Assembly (NCBI GenBank): GCA_937873125.1
Contig: CALMWA010000092.1
Coordinates: 1-34,867, forward strand
Source: an uncultured Actinomycetes bacterium
Lineage (GTDB): Bacteria > Actinomycetota > Rubrobacteria > Rubrobacterales > Rubrobacteraceae
DNA: 34,867 nucleotides
Direction of reading: 5' to 3'
Shown: piece by piece, positions 27,389 through 34,867 of the stretch
Position numbering within the stretch: the stretch's first letter is position 1
How the letters are laid out: each line of letters starts with the position of its first letter
Position numbers and translations under genes: made by a program
The notes under the pieces: generated by a model
The model's database searches: none
Told to the model about the DNA's origin: nothing
Seen by the model: the letters and a program-made list of their open reading frames with translations, nothing else

Positions 27389-27445
27389 GCTACCCCCCTT
27401 CGCTCCCTAACGCCCACCTTATACAGGTGGGGATGTACCGGGGTT

Positions 27446-28123
27446 TCAGATCGTGATGACCGGCCGGATCTCCGCCTTGCGATGCTCTCTGAGGTGTGCC
27501 CAGATATCTATGGCGGTCTTTAGCACGACCAGCAAGACGAGGGAGGCCAGCGGCGTGCCGAGGTAGCCGACGAGGAACCCGCCGCCGAGGATGGTTATGT
27601 GCAGGGCGATCACTCGGCCGTAGGGTCGGAACATCTGCTCGTCCGGCGATACGTTCCGGTACTCCTCGCCCTTCAGGAAGTTCACGTAGAACGAGACGCC
27701 GTGGCTCAGGAAGAGCGAGAGGGCGGCGATGGCGACCCCGCCGGGCTCAAAGCCCCGGAAGCCGCCCGCTATCTCCGGCGGCCCCACGCCTCCGAACGGC
27801 TGGCCGCCAAAGAGACCGAAGAGCACGATCACGAACACGCCGTGAACCACCCAGAAGATACCGTAGTGCATGGCAAAGAACGGCACGTAGAAGGCAGCTC
27901 CCGAGAGATTCGAGGGCCGGCCGTTGATGGTGATGTTCGAGGTGCTCGAAGAGAGCTTACTAGCGCGCGAGATCTTCAGCACGTTGAAAAACCCGATGAT
28001 TCCATTCTCGAACCAGTACAGAAACATGATCGAGAACAGATTCCAGCCGTAGAAGATCACCCCGAGAAGGGGGACCATATTCACCCCGATGAGGAACAGG
28101 ACCGAGAGAGTTTTCCTAGTCAT
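27446..28123 (-). CDS. DUF6498-like integral membrane protein
   Basis: 225 aa; MVPLLGVIFYGWNLFSIMFLYWFENGIIGFFNVLKI, multiple TM helices. Confidence 0.8.
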   Translation of the reverse strand: MTRKTLSVLFLIGVNMVPLLGVIFYGWNLFSIMFLYWFENGIIGFFNVLKISRASKLSSSTSNITINGRPSNLSGAAFYVPFFAMHYGIFWVVHGVFVIVLFGLFGGQPFGGVGPPEIAGGFRGFEPGGVAIAALSLFLSHGVSFYVNFLKGEEYRNVSPDEQMFRPYGRVIALHITILGGGFLVGYLGTPLASLVLLVVLKTAIDIWAHLREHRKAEIRPVITI

Positions 28124-28138
28124 GCTTCGTACCAGACC

Positions 28139-29188
28139 CTAGAGCGAGTAGTCTCCGGTGTGCGCCTCTTCCAAATACCGGGCCAGAAGCGTTATGCAAG
28201 CCTGCACGTCATCGGCGTTCACCATCTCGTTTACAGTGTGGACGTAGCGGCACGGCACGGAGAGCGTGATGGCCGGAATGCCGCCGTGCAGCCGCTGCAC
28301 ACCGCCCGCGTCCGTGCCGCCGAAGGGTAGTATCTCCATCTGATGCGCGATGCCCTCGCGCTCCGCTATCTCACGGAAGTGCTCGACGAGCTTCGGGTGT
28401 GAGATGAGCGAGGCGTCCATTATCTTGATCGCCGCGCCCTTGCCCAGAGCGGAGATCTCACTCTCGTTCCCTCCGCCCGGTACGTCCATCGCCAGCGTAA
28501 CGTCCAGAGCGATTACGACCGTCGGCTCCAGCGCCGACCCGCTCGCCGCCGCGCCGCGCAATCCCACCTCCTCTTGCGAGGTCGCCACCGCGTAGACCGT
28601 CGCCTCGTGCTCGCCCATCGCCCGCAGCGCCTCAAGCATCACGAACACCCCGATGCGGTCGTCCATCGCCTTGCCGATGTAGTTGCCGCCGACCTTCTCC
28701 AGCGTCCGGTCCATCACCGCGTAGTCCCCGATGCGGACCTGTTCCTTCACCTCATCCGCGCTCATGCCGAGGTCCACGTAGAACTCTTCGGCCTTCGGGA
28801 GCTTCTGCTCCTCGCCGCGCGACAGATGTGGCGGTTTGCGCGCCGGCTGTAGTGCGCCGCGCAGCGTCGTGCCGTCCGCTGCTACGACGAGTACGCGCTG
28901 GGAGACCATGTTCGCCGGGTCGTGCCCGCCGAGGGTCTGAAGCCGCAGAAAGCCCTTCTCGTCGATGTGTTTGACGAGGAACCCGATCTCATCGGTGTGC
29001 GCCGCGACCATGATCCGCGCGTCATCCCGGCCCTTCTTCGTCCCGATGACGCTCCCCATCGAGTCCGTGCGGACCTCGTCGGTCAGGGAAGCCAGTTCAT
29101 CGCGCGAGATCTCGCGCTGCTTCTCCTCCCGTCCCGATACTCCCGGAGTCTCGATCAACCGCTTGAGCAACGCCTCATTGAACGCCAC
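28139..29188 (-). CDS. M42 family metallopeptidase (aminopeptidase/endoglucanase type)
   Basis: 349 aa; ETPGVSGREEKQREI, ARIMVAAHTDEIGFLVKHIDEKGFLRLQTLGG, AMDDRIGVFVMLEAL, VATSQEEVGLRGA, GGTDAGGVQRLHGGIPAITLSVPCRYVHT. Confidence 0.95.
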   Translation of the reverse strand: MAFNEALLKRLIETPGVSGREEKQREISRDELASLTDEVRTDSMGSVIGTKKGRDDARIMVAAHTDEIGFLVKHIDEKGFLRLQTLGGHDPANMVSQRVLVVAADGTTLRGALQPARKPPHLSRGEEQKLPKAEEFYVDLGMSADEVKEQVRIGDYAVMDRTLEKVGGNYIGKAMDDRIGVFVMLEALRAMGEHEATVYAVATSQEEVGLRGAAASGSALEPTVVIALDVTLAMDVPGGGNESEISALGKGAAIKIMDASLISHPKLVEHFREIAEREGIAHQMEILPFGGTDAGGVQRLHGGIPAITLSVPCRYVHTVNEMVNADDVQACITLLARYLEEAHTGDYSL

Positions 29189-29278
29189 ACCAGCCTCCTC
29201 CTCGACGATTCAAGAACCGGGATGAGACTAACAACGGCGCGATGCCGCGTCAAAGTGTCTTGCGAACATCCGACCTTA

Positions 29279-29959
29279 ATCTTAAATCCTCGTAGGTAGG
29301 CTGCGAACTCGTCGCGGACGGACGGGCTTCGGAGCCCCTATCCGGTTTCAAATCCTCGTAGGTAGGCTGCGAACTCGTGGCCGAGGGCCTCTTGTACGAT
29401 CTCCGGCGGGTTTCAAATCCTCGTAGGTAGGCTGCGAACTGGGCGGCCCTGATCCGCTTCCTCTGGCTCGCTAAACAGGTTTCAAATCCTCGTAGGTAGG
29501 CTGCGAACGCGCGGGCTCGCGCCGAGGAGCGGGCTACCGAGCGGGCGACGACCGGCGGCGCGAGGATCACGGTCCGCGGCGGTATCCGGGAGTTTCAAAT
29601 CCTCGTAGGTAGGCTGCGAACGCCGGGCCAGCCCATCTCTCTGAGAAACCCTGCGAGGTGTTTCAAATCCTCGTAGGTAGGCTGCGAACCGCCCACGGCT
29701 GCTTCGAGTGCCGCCTGGATATGTTGTTTCAAATCCTCGTAGGTAGGCTGCGAACCAGACAGAGAGGAGAAACATGCCTGCTGACCCCGTGCGTTTCAAA
29801 TCCTCGTAGGTAGGCTGCGAACGGCGTACCACCGAGCCCCTACGCGATCCACCTGATCGTTTCAAATCCTCGTAGGTAGGCTGCGAACCGTTGTAGCCGT
29901 CGTAAGGGGCCGCCCCGACGATCCGCAAAGTTTCAAATCCTCGTAGGTAGGCTGCGAAC
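29279..29959 (-). CRISPR. CRISPR array, 10 repeats of 30 bp (minus-strand GTTCGCAGCCTACCTACGAGGATTTGAAAC), 9 spacers, terminal repeat degenerate at 29279-29308
   Basis: Repeats at 29279, 29345, 29410, 29479, 29592, 29660, 29726, 29793, 29859 and 29930; spacer lengths 36, 35, 39, 83, 38, 36, 37, 36 and 41 bp counted by hand. Confidence 0.99.
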
Positions 29960-29967
29960 CAACGTCG

Positions 29968-29996
29968 AATATACGAGTTTGCAGGGGTTTGTGCAA
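29968..29996 (-). promoter_or_regulatory. Candidate CRISPR leader promoter TTGCAC-17-TATATT immediately upstream of the first repeat
   Basis: Minus strand TTGCACaaacccctgcaaactcgTATATT; -10 ends 8 nt before the first repeat. Confidence 0.55.
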
Positions 29997-30113
29997 CTGT
30001 ACTGTGAGCGCTGGTGAACTGCGGGTGAGCGTTGTCATGTGAAGTTTTTATGGGTTTTGCAGGTAAAATACGTTGCGTCGAACCCTGGGGGTTTTTACGC
30101 TACCGGAGGTTGA

Positions 30114-30383
30114 CTACAGGAAGGCGCCGGCGTCACCGGGGCGGGAGGGGACGCCGAGCTTTTCGATGGTGAGGTATTTGGTGGAGCGTAGCAGGTAGAA
30201 CCGGACGGAGTCGTGGTCAGGGTCCATGATCTTCATCACCTCGTGCCGGAGCTTCTGGTATTGGGCGGGGCTTAGTTCGCCTTCGAGGACGGAGTTCTGG
30301 ATGTGGTTGAGGTACTTGCGTCCTATCTTGAGGACTTTGGTCACTCGTTTTACGTCCACGTCGTAGACCATCAGCACGAACAT
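30114..30383 (-). CDS. cas2: CRISPR-associated endonuclease Cas2
   Basis: MFVLMVYDVDVKRVTKVLKIGRKYLNHIQNSVLEGELSPAQYQKL; the longer ORF start at 30599 overlaps cas1 and is rejected. Confidence 0.96.
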   Translation of the reverse strand: MFVLMVYDVDVKRVTKVLKIGRKYLNHIQNSVLEGELSPAQYQKLRHEVMKIMDPDHDSVRFYLLRSTKYLTIEKLGVPSRPGDAGAFL

Positions 30384-30396
30384 GAGGACTCCCTGG

Positions 30397-31416
30397 CTAC
30401 CACCTGGAGACGTATGGTTCGTAGGGCTCGTCGCCGAGGAGGTGTTTTTCGAGCTTGTAGAGTTCCAGGCGGACGAGGCGGCGGTAGGAGACGGCGCGGC
30501 CGAGCTTGGGATGCTGGACGGTCTCCCGGAGGCGGGTTTCGTAGGCTTCGAGGAAGGTCTTGCGGCCCTTCTCCGTGAGGAAGACGCCGCCGGCCTCATC
30601 GCCGCCCTGGAAGTCCTTCGCCTTGAGGGCGCCGCGGTTGACGAGCGAGAAGATCACGCGGTCCACGATGATGGGCTTGAAGATCTCCGCCACATCCAGG
30701 TTCAGGGTGTAGCGGCGGCGGTTGGTGGTGTGCAGGAAACCTATGCGGGGGTCGAGGTGGGTGCGGTGGATCTCGCTCAGGGCCGTCACGTACATGAGGC
30801 TGTTGCCGAAGGAGACCAGCGCGTTGATCCTGTTGGCCGGAGGGCGGCGCGTCCTCTTCTCGAATGCGAAGTCCTCGCCCTTCAAGATGGCGTCCCAGCA
30901 CCCGTAGTACAGCTCGCGGCTACCGCCTTCGAGGGCCATCAACTCCTCGGTAGTGGAAGGTGCGGCCTCCAGGTCTCCCACGACCGCCTTGCGCCTGGAA
31001 ACCTCCGCTACCGCCCCACTCACGGCCTCGCCGGCCCCGCGTCCGCCATAGTATTTCAACACACGCTCCATGTTGGCGAGCGCCCCGCGCACGAAGGTGC
31101 GGGCGAGGACCATGCGCTTCTCGTGGTCCAGGTAGTGGGAGGCCTGGGCGAGCGTCATGTGGCCGGAGACGTACTGCTCGCGCGGCATGTACGAGCCCGA
31201 CCAGTAGCCGTAGTAGTTGTACACGTGAAGGGGGATGTGGCTCCGGGAGAGGAAGTTCAGGAGCTTCGAGTTCAGCGTGATCTCACCGAAGACGTGGATC
31301 TCACTCGTAGTCTCCACCGGCACGAACCTTCGGCCCTCGGCGGTCGTAAAGCGCAGGGTGTTCTGGTGACGTTCCAGGTCGCCCGCGTTAAAGACGTAGA
31401 CCGGGTTCCTGCTCAC
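30397..31416 (-). CDS. cas1: CRISPR-associated endonuclease Cas1 (type I-B-like)
   Basis: VSRNPVYVFNAGDLERHQNTLRFTT, NSKLLNFLSRSHIPLHVYNYYGYWSGSYMPRE, LVSFGNSLMYVTALSEIHRTHLDPRIGFLHTTNRRRYTLNLDVAEIFKPIIVDR; GTGA overlap with the cas4 stop. Confidence 0.95.
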   Translation of the reverse strand: MSRNPVYVFNAGDLERHQNTLRFTTAEGRRFVPVETTSEIHVFGEITLNSKLLNFLSRSHIPLHVYNYYGYWSGSYMPREQYVSGHMTLAQASHYLDHEKRMVLARTFVRGALANMERVLKYYGGRGAGEAVSGAVAEVSRRKAVVGDLEAAPSTTEELMALEGGSRELYYGCWDAILKGEDFAFEKRTRRPPANRINALVSFGNSLMYVTALSEIHRTHLDPRIGFLHTTNRRRYTLNLDVAEIFKPIIVDRVIFSLVNRGALKAKDFQGGDEAGGVFLTEKGRKTFLEAYETRLRETVQHPKLGRAVSYRRLVRLELYKLEKHLLGDEPYEPYVSRW

Positions 31417-31910
31417 GACCAGCAGAACTCCGCGTAGGCGCAGCGTTTGCAGAACGGTATCTTCACGGCTGGCGGTGGGGCCGGCTCGTGCAACAGCGCC
31501 TCTATCTTCGCCATCGTCTCCTCCACCTCCGCAGCCAATTCCAGCGTAAGCTCCACTGCTTCGCGCTTGCGCTCCTTGGGGATCAGGATCTCCCCCGAAG
31601 CCTTCACCCCTTCCTCGCGCAGCCGCCACAGATAGTACCCGAGCTGGAGGCGCGTGGCCGGCAGGAAACGCGAAGACTTCTTCACTTCGGAGACGACCAG
31701 GCGATCACCTTCGCGCCGGACCTGATCCAGGCGCATCCCCGGCAGCGAAAGCTCCTTCGTCGCCCTCCCGTAATGCGCCTCCTGATTCAGCCGTCCCTGC
31801 GCCAGCAACTCGAACTCCCTCTCCGGCTCCACCTCGTGCGCCATCAGCCACGCCTCACGCGGACAGATGGCGTAGTACCAGACGAGCGTGCCGGTAATCT
31901 GGGTGCTCAT
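31413..31910 (-). CDS. cas4: CRISPR-associated exonuclease Cas4
   Basis: 165 aa; YAICPREAWLMAHEVEPE, VSEVKKSSRFLPATRLQLGYYLWRL, C-terminal CKRCAYAEFCW cluster. Confidence 0.95.
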   Translation of the reverse strand: MSTQITGTLVWYYAICPREAWLMAHEVEPEREFELLAQGRLNQEAHYGRATKELSLPGMRLDQVRREGDRLVVSEVKKSSRFLPATRLQLGYYLWRLREEGVKASGEILIPKERKREAVELTLELAAEVEETMAKIEALLHEPAPPPAVKIPFCKRCAYAEFCWS

Positions 31911-34432
31911 AGAATGGCTGCTCCGAGATCATCCCACTTGAACCCGGTCTCCATATCGAAGTACCTCGGCGTTTCCGCGCAAATGTCAGCGTTAGGGATG
32001 TAACGATAATCAGACATAGCACGATGTTCATGTTTCGCTGGCAGGTTCTTCTCGGCGCGACGAGTGTAAGGGGCGATTACGAACGGTCCTATAGCCCGGT
32101 ACGCTTCTCGGAACTCGTGTCTGTTGCCACCATTTTCGTATAAGGATGCGAGATGTTCGATGGCGTGTTCGGCACGATCGTTTACGCCCACGAGGATCGA
32201 GACCTGCTCCTTATATTCGATGTGCTGGTATTTGCCGACCGTTACGCGATCGTCCCGGTGTTCATGGAATCGTAAAGACTTCATGGCTTCCACAAAGTCT
32301 TTGGAGAATTGGTCGCTTGAGCGGTCGGAGACCAGGCTGAAATATTCGGTTATCTTGTCGTACATCTTGGCCTCTTCTACAGTGCCGTAGAGCACTTCGT
32401 GGGTTATTTGAGGCAGGATGTTGCCGTAGACCAGCGTCACCGGAGGACGGCCCTGATCTCTCTCCAGATAGACGATGTACACAGGCCTGGGCATATCGGA
32501 TGCACCCGATCGGTTACCCCGGCCGGCCACCTGGACTATGGAATCGAGAGGCCCCCGATCCCGGACTACGACATCGAAGTCCAGGTCCACGCCCGCTTCG
32601 ATCACCTGAGTCGAAATCACGACGGGGTTGACGCCAAGCTCCATCCATTCGCGTAGCATTTGCACCCGATAAGCCCGCTGCCACGGCGTCAGGTTGGTGG
32701 ACAGATGCACCAGCGGTCGATCTTTGCCACCCTCCTGCGGCACGTCCTCCCGGTACGGGACGAGACCCGGCAAGTCGCGCAATTTTCGGTACAGGCCCAC
32801 CGCGTCGCCGATAGTGTTTACCACCACGAGTAGCGATGAGTCCTCTTCGATCAAGTCCTCACAAAAATCTTGCAGGTCTTCCAGCGTCCTCACGTCCGGC
32901 CTCGGGATGATAGTAGTGCGAGACAGGCCCTCGAAGTGCTTCTCGGGACGGTCCAGGAGTTCACGCGCGCCGGGCAGGATGTGCGGGCGGGTAGCCGTCA
33001 TCTGGAGCACGGTACATCCCAACTGCTCGGTCAGCGTGTTGAGCGTGTACTCCACGAGCCCCCACTGTTCGTAGGGGATGCTCTGCACTTCGTCGAGCAC
33101 CACGATAGCGCCGGCCAGGTTGTGGAGCTTCTTTAGCCTGCGGTTGCGGTTGGTCACGAGGCTCTCGAAAAGTTGGACAAAAGTCGTGACTACAATCTCC
33201 GACTCCCACGACTCCGTCAGAAGCAAGGCCTTATCGTTCGTGACGTCCTGATCTTCACGGAACGCCTGTGGGGCCAGATGGTGGTGCTTGAGCAGGTAGC
33301 TCGAAGGCGAATGCTTGTAGTCAGCGTGCCTCTTTAGAACCTCCTCCACGACCGCAAAGTTCTGATCTATGATGTTCACGAACGGCAGCGCGTAGATGAT
33401 TCTGGGTAGGTAGCCCTTTTCTTTTCGCACTCGCTCGCGCAGTCGCAGGGCGCAACCGAGTGCGGTCAAAGTCTTCCCCGACCCGGTGGGAGCGGTCAGG
33501 CTCAGGATGCCGGGATGAAGCTCTTCCAACGGCAGCCGCTCCACGGCGCTCACGCCTTCCGCGTACACGGTCTGCCGGATCTCGTTGAGCCGTCTTTCCG
33601 TCTTTCCGGGCTTCGGATTGACCTTGAAGCCCGCGATATGCTGGTCCACCAGCGAAGATGGGATGGTCCTTCGCAAGCGCGCCTCTTCAGAAGCGGGTTC
33701 CAGTCCCGCAGTGGCCGATACGTGCTTATCGGCATCTATAAGCGCGGAGAAAAGCAGGAGTTGCCTCCAATACCGCCGGGAAACCGACGATTCATCCGAA
33801 GAGGATCGCATAAGGTCGTCGTACGAACGGCGTAACTCGCCCAGCGCTTCCCACCACCGCTCCAGGTCCAAAAACTCCTTGACCTCGGGTATGCCGAGCG
33901 CGTGCATTTCTTCCAGCACGACCTCTCCGCCGCTTTCGCGTATGTCTTTCAGTTGCTCATGCACGGCTCGCAGTTGGAGTTTGAGCGATTTTTCCACGCG
34001 ATGAAATTTCGGAGCATCGCTCAACTCCCGCTGGAGCGGCAGGATTTCTTTTGGGGTAACCAGGTGTCCGTGGTGGCGGTGGATCGCCAGATAGACTAGA
34101 AGCGCGGCCTCTGGATCCTCTGGGAAGCGGAAGCTAACCACGAAAGCTCCCAGCAACGCCGAGACGAAGGCGTGATGACCGTACTCTTCGACGGGAGGCT
34201 TTTGTTTTTTCGGAGGAAGCTTGTTCTGGAAATACGACGTGTACTTGCCGAAGTCGTGCGTCAGGCCGCAGATCGAAGCGAGCTCCGAAAGGTGCTCGCC
34301 GTCGGGAAGCGCGGGGTTGTCCAGTAGGCTCCGCCGGCCACGCTCCGCGACCGTCTCCAGGTGCAACTTGAGCGGCTCCGCCTCCCTTGATACTTCTCCG
34401 CGTTCGTCTGCTGGACGCGCTAGGAAAGTCAT
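31907..34432 (-). CDS. cas3: CRISPR-associated helicase/nuclease Cas3 with N-terminal HD domain
   Basis: 841 aa; ICGLTHDFGKYTSYFQNKL, LTAPTGSGKTLTALGCAL, VVLDEVQSIPYEQW, LQMTATRP, VISTQVIEAGVDLDFDVVVRD. Confidence 0.96.
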   Translation of the reverse strand: MTFLARPADERGEVSREAEPLKLHLETVAERGRRSLLDNPALPDGEHLSELASICGLTHDFGKYTSYFQNKLPPKKQKPPVEEYGHHAFVSALLGAFVVSFRFPEDPEAALLVYLAIHRHHGHLVTPKEILPLQRELSDAPKFHRVEKSLKLQLRAVHEQLKDIRESGGEVVLEEMHALGIPEVKEFLDLERWWEALGELRRSYDDLMRSSSDESSVSRRYWRQLLLFSALIDADKHVSATAGLEPASEEARLRRTIPSSLVDQHIAGFKVNPKPGKTERRLNEIRQTVYAEGVSAVERLPLEELHPGILSLTAPTGSGKTLTALGCALRLRERVRKEKGYLPRIIYALPFVNIIDQNFAVVEEVLKRHADYKHSPSSYLLKHHHLAPQAFREDQDVTNDKALLLTESWESEIVVTTFVQLFESLVTNRNRRLKKLHNLAGAIVVLDEVQSIPYEQWGLVEYTLNTLTEQLGCTVLQMTATRPHILPGARELLDRPEKHFEGLSRTTIIPRPDVRTLEDLQDFCEDLIEEDSSLLVVVNTIGDAVGLYRKLRDLPGLVPYREDVPQEGGKDRPLVHLSTNLTPWQRAYRVQMLREWMELGVNPVVISTQVIEAGVDLDFDVVVRDRGPLDSIVQVAGRGNRSGASDMPRPVYIVYLERDQGRPPVTLVYGNILPQITHEVLYGTVEEAKMYDKITEYFSLVSDRSSDQFSKDFVEAMKSLRFHEHRDDRVTVGKYQHIEYKEQVSILVGVNDRAEHAIEHLASLYENGGNRHEFREAYRAIGPFVIAPYTRRAEKNLPAKHEHRAMSDYRYIPNADICAETPRYFDMETGFKWDDLGAAIL

Positions 34433-34867
34433 CCGAGGAACACCCCGAACTCTAACAGCTCATGTCCACTTGATTCGTAAGCCGCTTCGAAGACCGGGCG
34501 TCCGATCCTCGCGGTAATAGGGTTGCAGTTTCGCTCGTAGAGCACGTCGCCGATAGATAGCAGCTTCCTGTCCGCCCCAAGCGCGAAGGCGGTTCTCTCC
34601 TTTACGATTTGTGCTCCCTCTGCGAGGCGCGGCGAGCCTGCAAGGGCCTCGCTCGGCACAACGGTGGAGACTGGCACCTCGTCATACTTCACCAACAAAT
34701 GCCATTCTCGAAGCGTGGATACGTGCTCGACATCGCCAAGACATTCACTCATGCCCAAGTACGGTGGGTATACGTGCGATCCGTAGCGCAGCGTATCGCT
34801 CAGGCGTTCGGCGAACGCTTGGTCCCGGTGGTGAACGAAGATCCTGTACCGTAGCCTCGATTCGCCC
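34429..34867 (-). CDS. cas5: CRISPR-associated protein Cas5 (type I-B-like), 5' end truncated by window edge
   Basis: Frame extends upstream of the listed ATG: ...YRIFVHHRDQAFAERLSDTLRYGSHVYPPYLGMSECLGDVEHV; ATGA overlap with cas3. Confidence 0.88.
   Translation of the reverse strand, partial: GESRLRYRIFVHHRDQAFAERLSDTLRYGSHVYPPYLGMSECLGDVEHVSTLREWHLLVKYDEVPVSTVVPSEALAGSPRLAEGAQIVKERTAFALGADRKLLSIGDVLYERNCNPITARIGRPVFEAAYESSGHELLEFGVFLG

Noticed and set aside
27496-28330. Plus-strand ORFs opposite the DUF6498-like gene
   Set aside because: Arg-rich or charged shadow translations; the minus-strand membrane protein is the credible CDS.
29482-29928. ORFs translating the CRISPR array (repeated FAAYLRGFET / SQPTYEDLK)
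   Set aside because: The periodic peptide is just the translated 30-bp CRISPR repeat; not a repeat protein.
30114-30599. 161-aa ORF start for Cas2
   Set aside because: The upstream part overlaps the cas1 C-terminus; the real Cas2 N-terminus MFVLMVYDVDVKR starts at 30383.
31417-31629. N-terminal extension of the Cas1 ORF (MAAARGRGEGFGG...)
   Set aside because: Out-of-frame overlap with conserved cas4 coding sequence; Cas1 homology begins at VSRNPVYVF.

Overview
High-GC bacterial window, probably actinobacterial and Rubrobacter-like (an inference from codon usage and protein style only). It has four parts. (1) About 0-5.4 kb: housekeeping genes (malQ, cyclophilin, small enzymes, an LPDTG-type surface protein) and two gene relics, an IS5-like transposase remnant and a C-terminal fragment of a DUF6498-like gene whose intact copy lies about 23 kb away. 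(2) About 5.4-25.5 kb: a dense aromatic/acyl-CoA catabolic region. It contains a BadA-like ligase, MFS and BenE-type transporters, two paralogous aldehyde dehydrogenases, a GMC oxidoreductase, an amidohydrolase, three enoyl-CoA hydratases, a 3-hydroxyacyl-CoA dehydrogenase, hotdog thioesterases, a TetR regulator, and a divergent PaaA/PaaB/PaaC-type oxygenase. In that oxygenase the PaaD maturation factor appears split into two genes and PaaB appears duplicated. A shared TGACYG-N2-YGGTCA-like motif sits in front of several transcription units. (3) 25.5-29.2 kb: a divergent adenine-deaminase-like protein, a truncated ORF, the intact DUF6498-like gene and an M42 peptidase. (4) 29.28-34.87 kb: a type I-B-like CRISPR-Cas locus (10 repeats; cas2-cas1-cas4-cas3-cas5 on the minus strand, cas5 cut by the window edge) with one anomalous 83-bp spacer and a promoter-like sequence abutting the first repeat. 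The best candidate for something undescribed is the BadA-like ligase plus rearranged Paa-type oxygenase cluster and its shared operator-like motif. All functional assignments come from reading the translated sequences; no database search was run.
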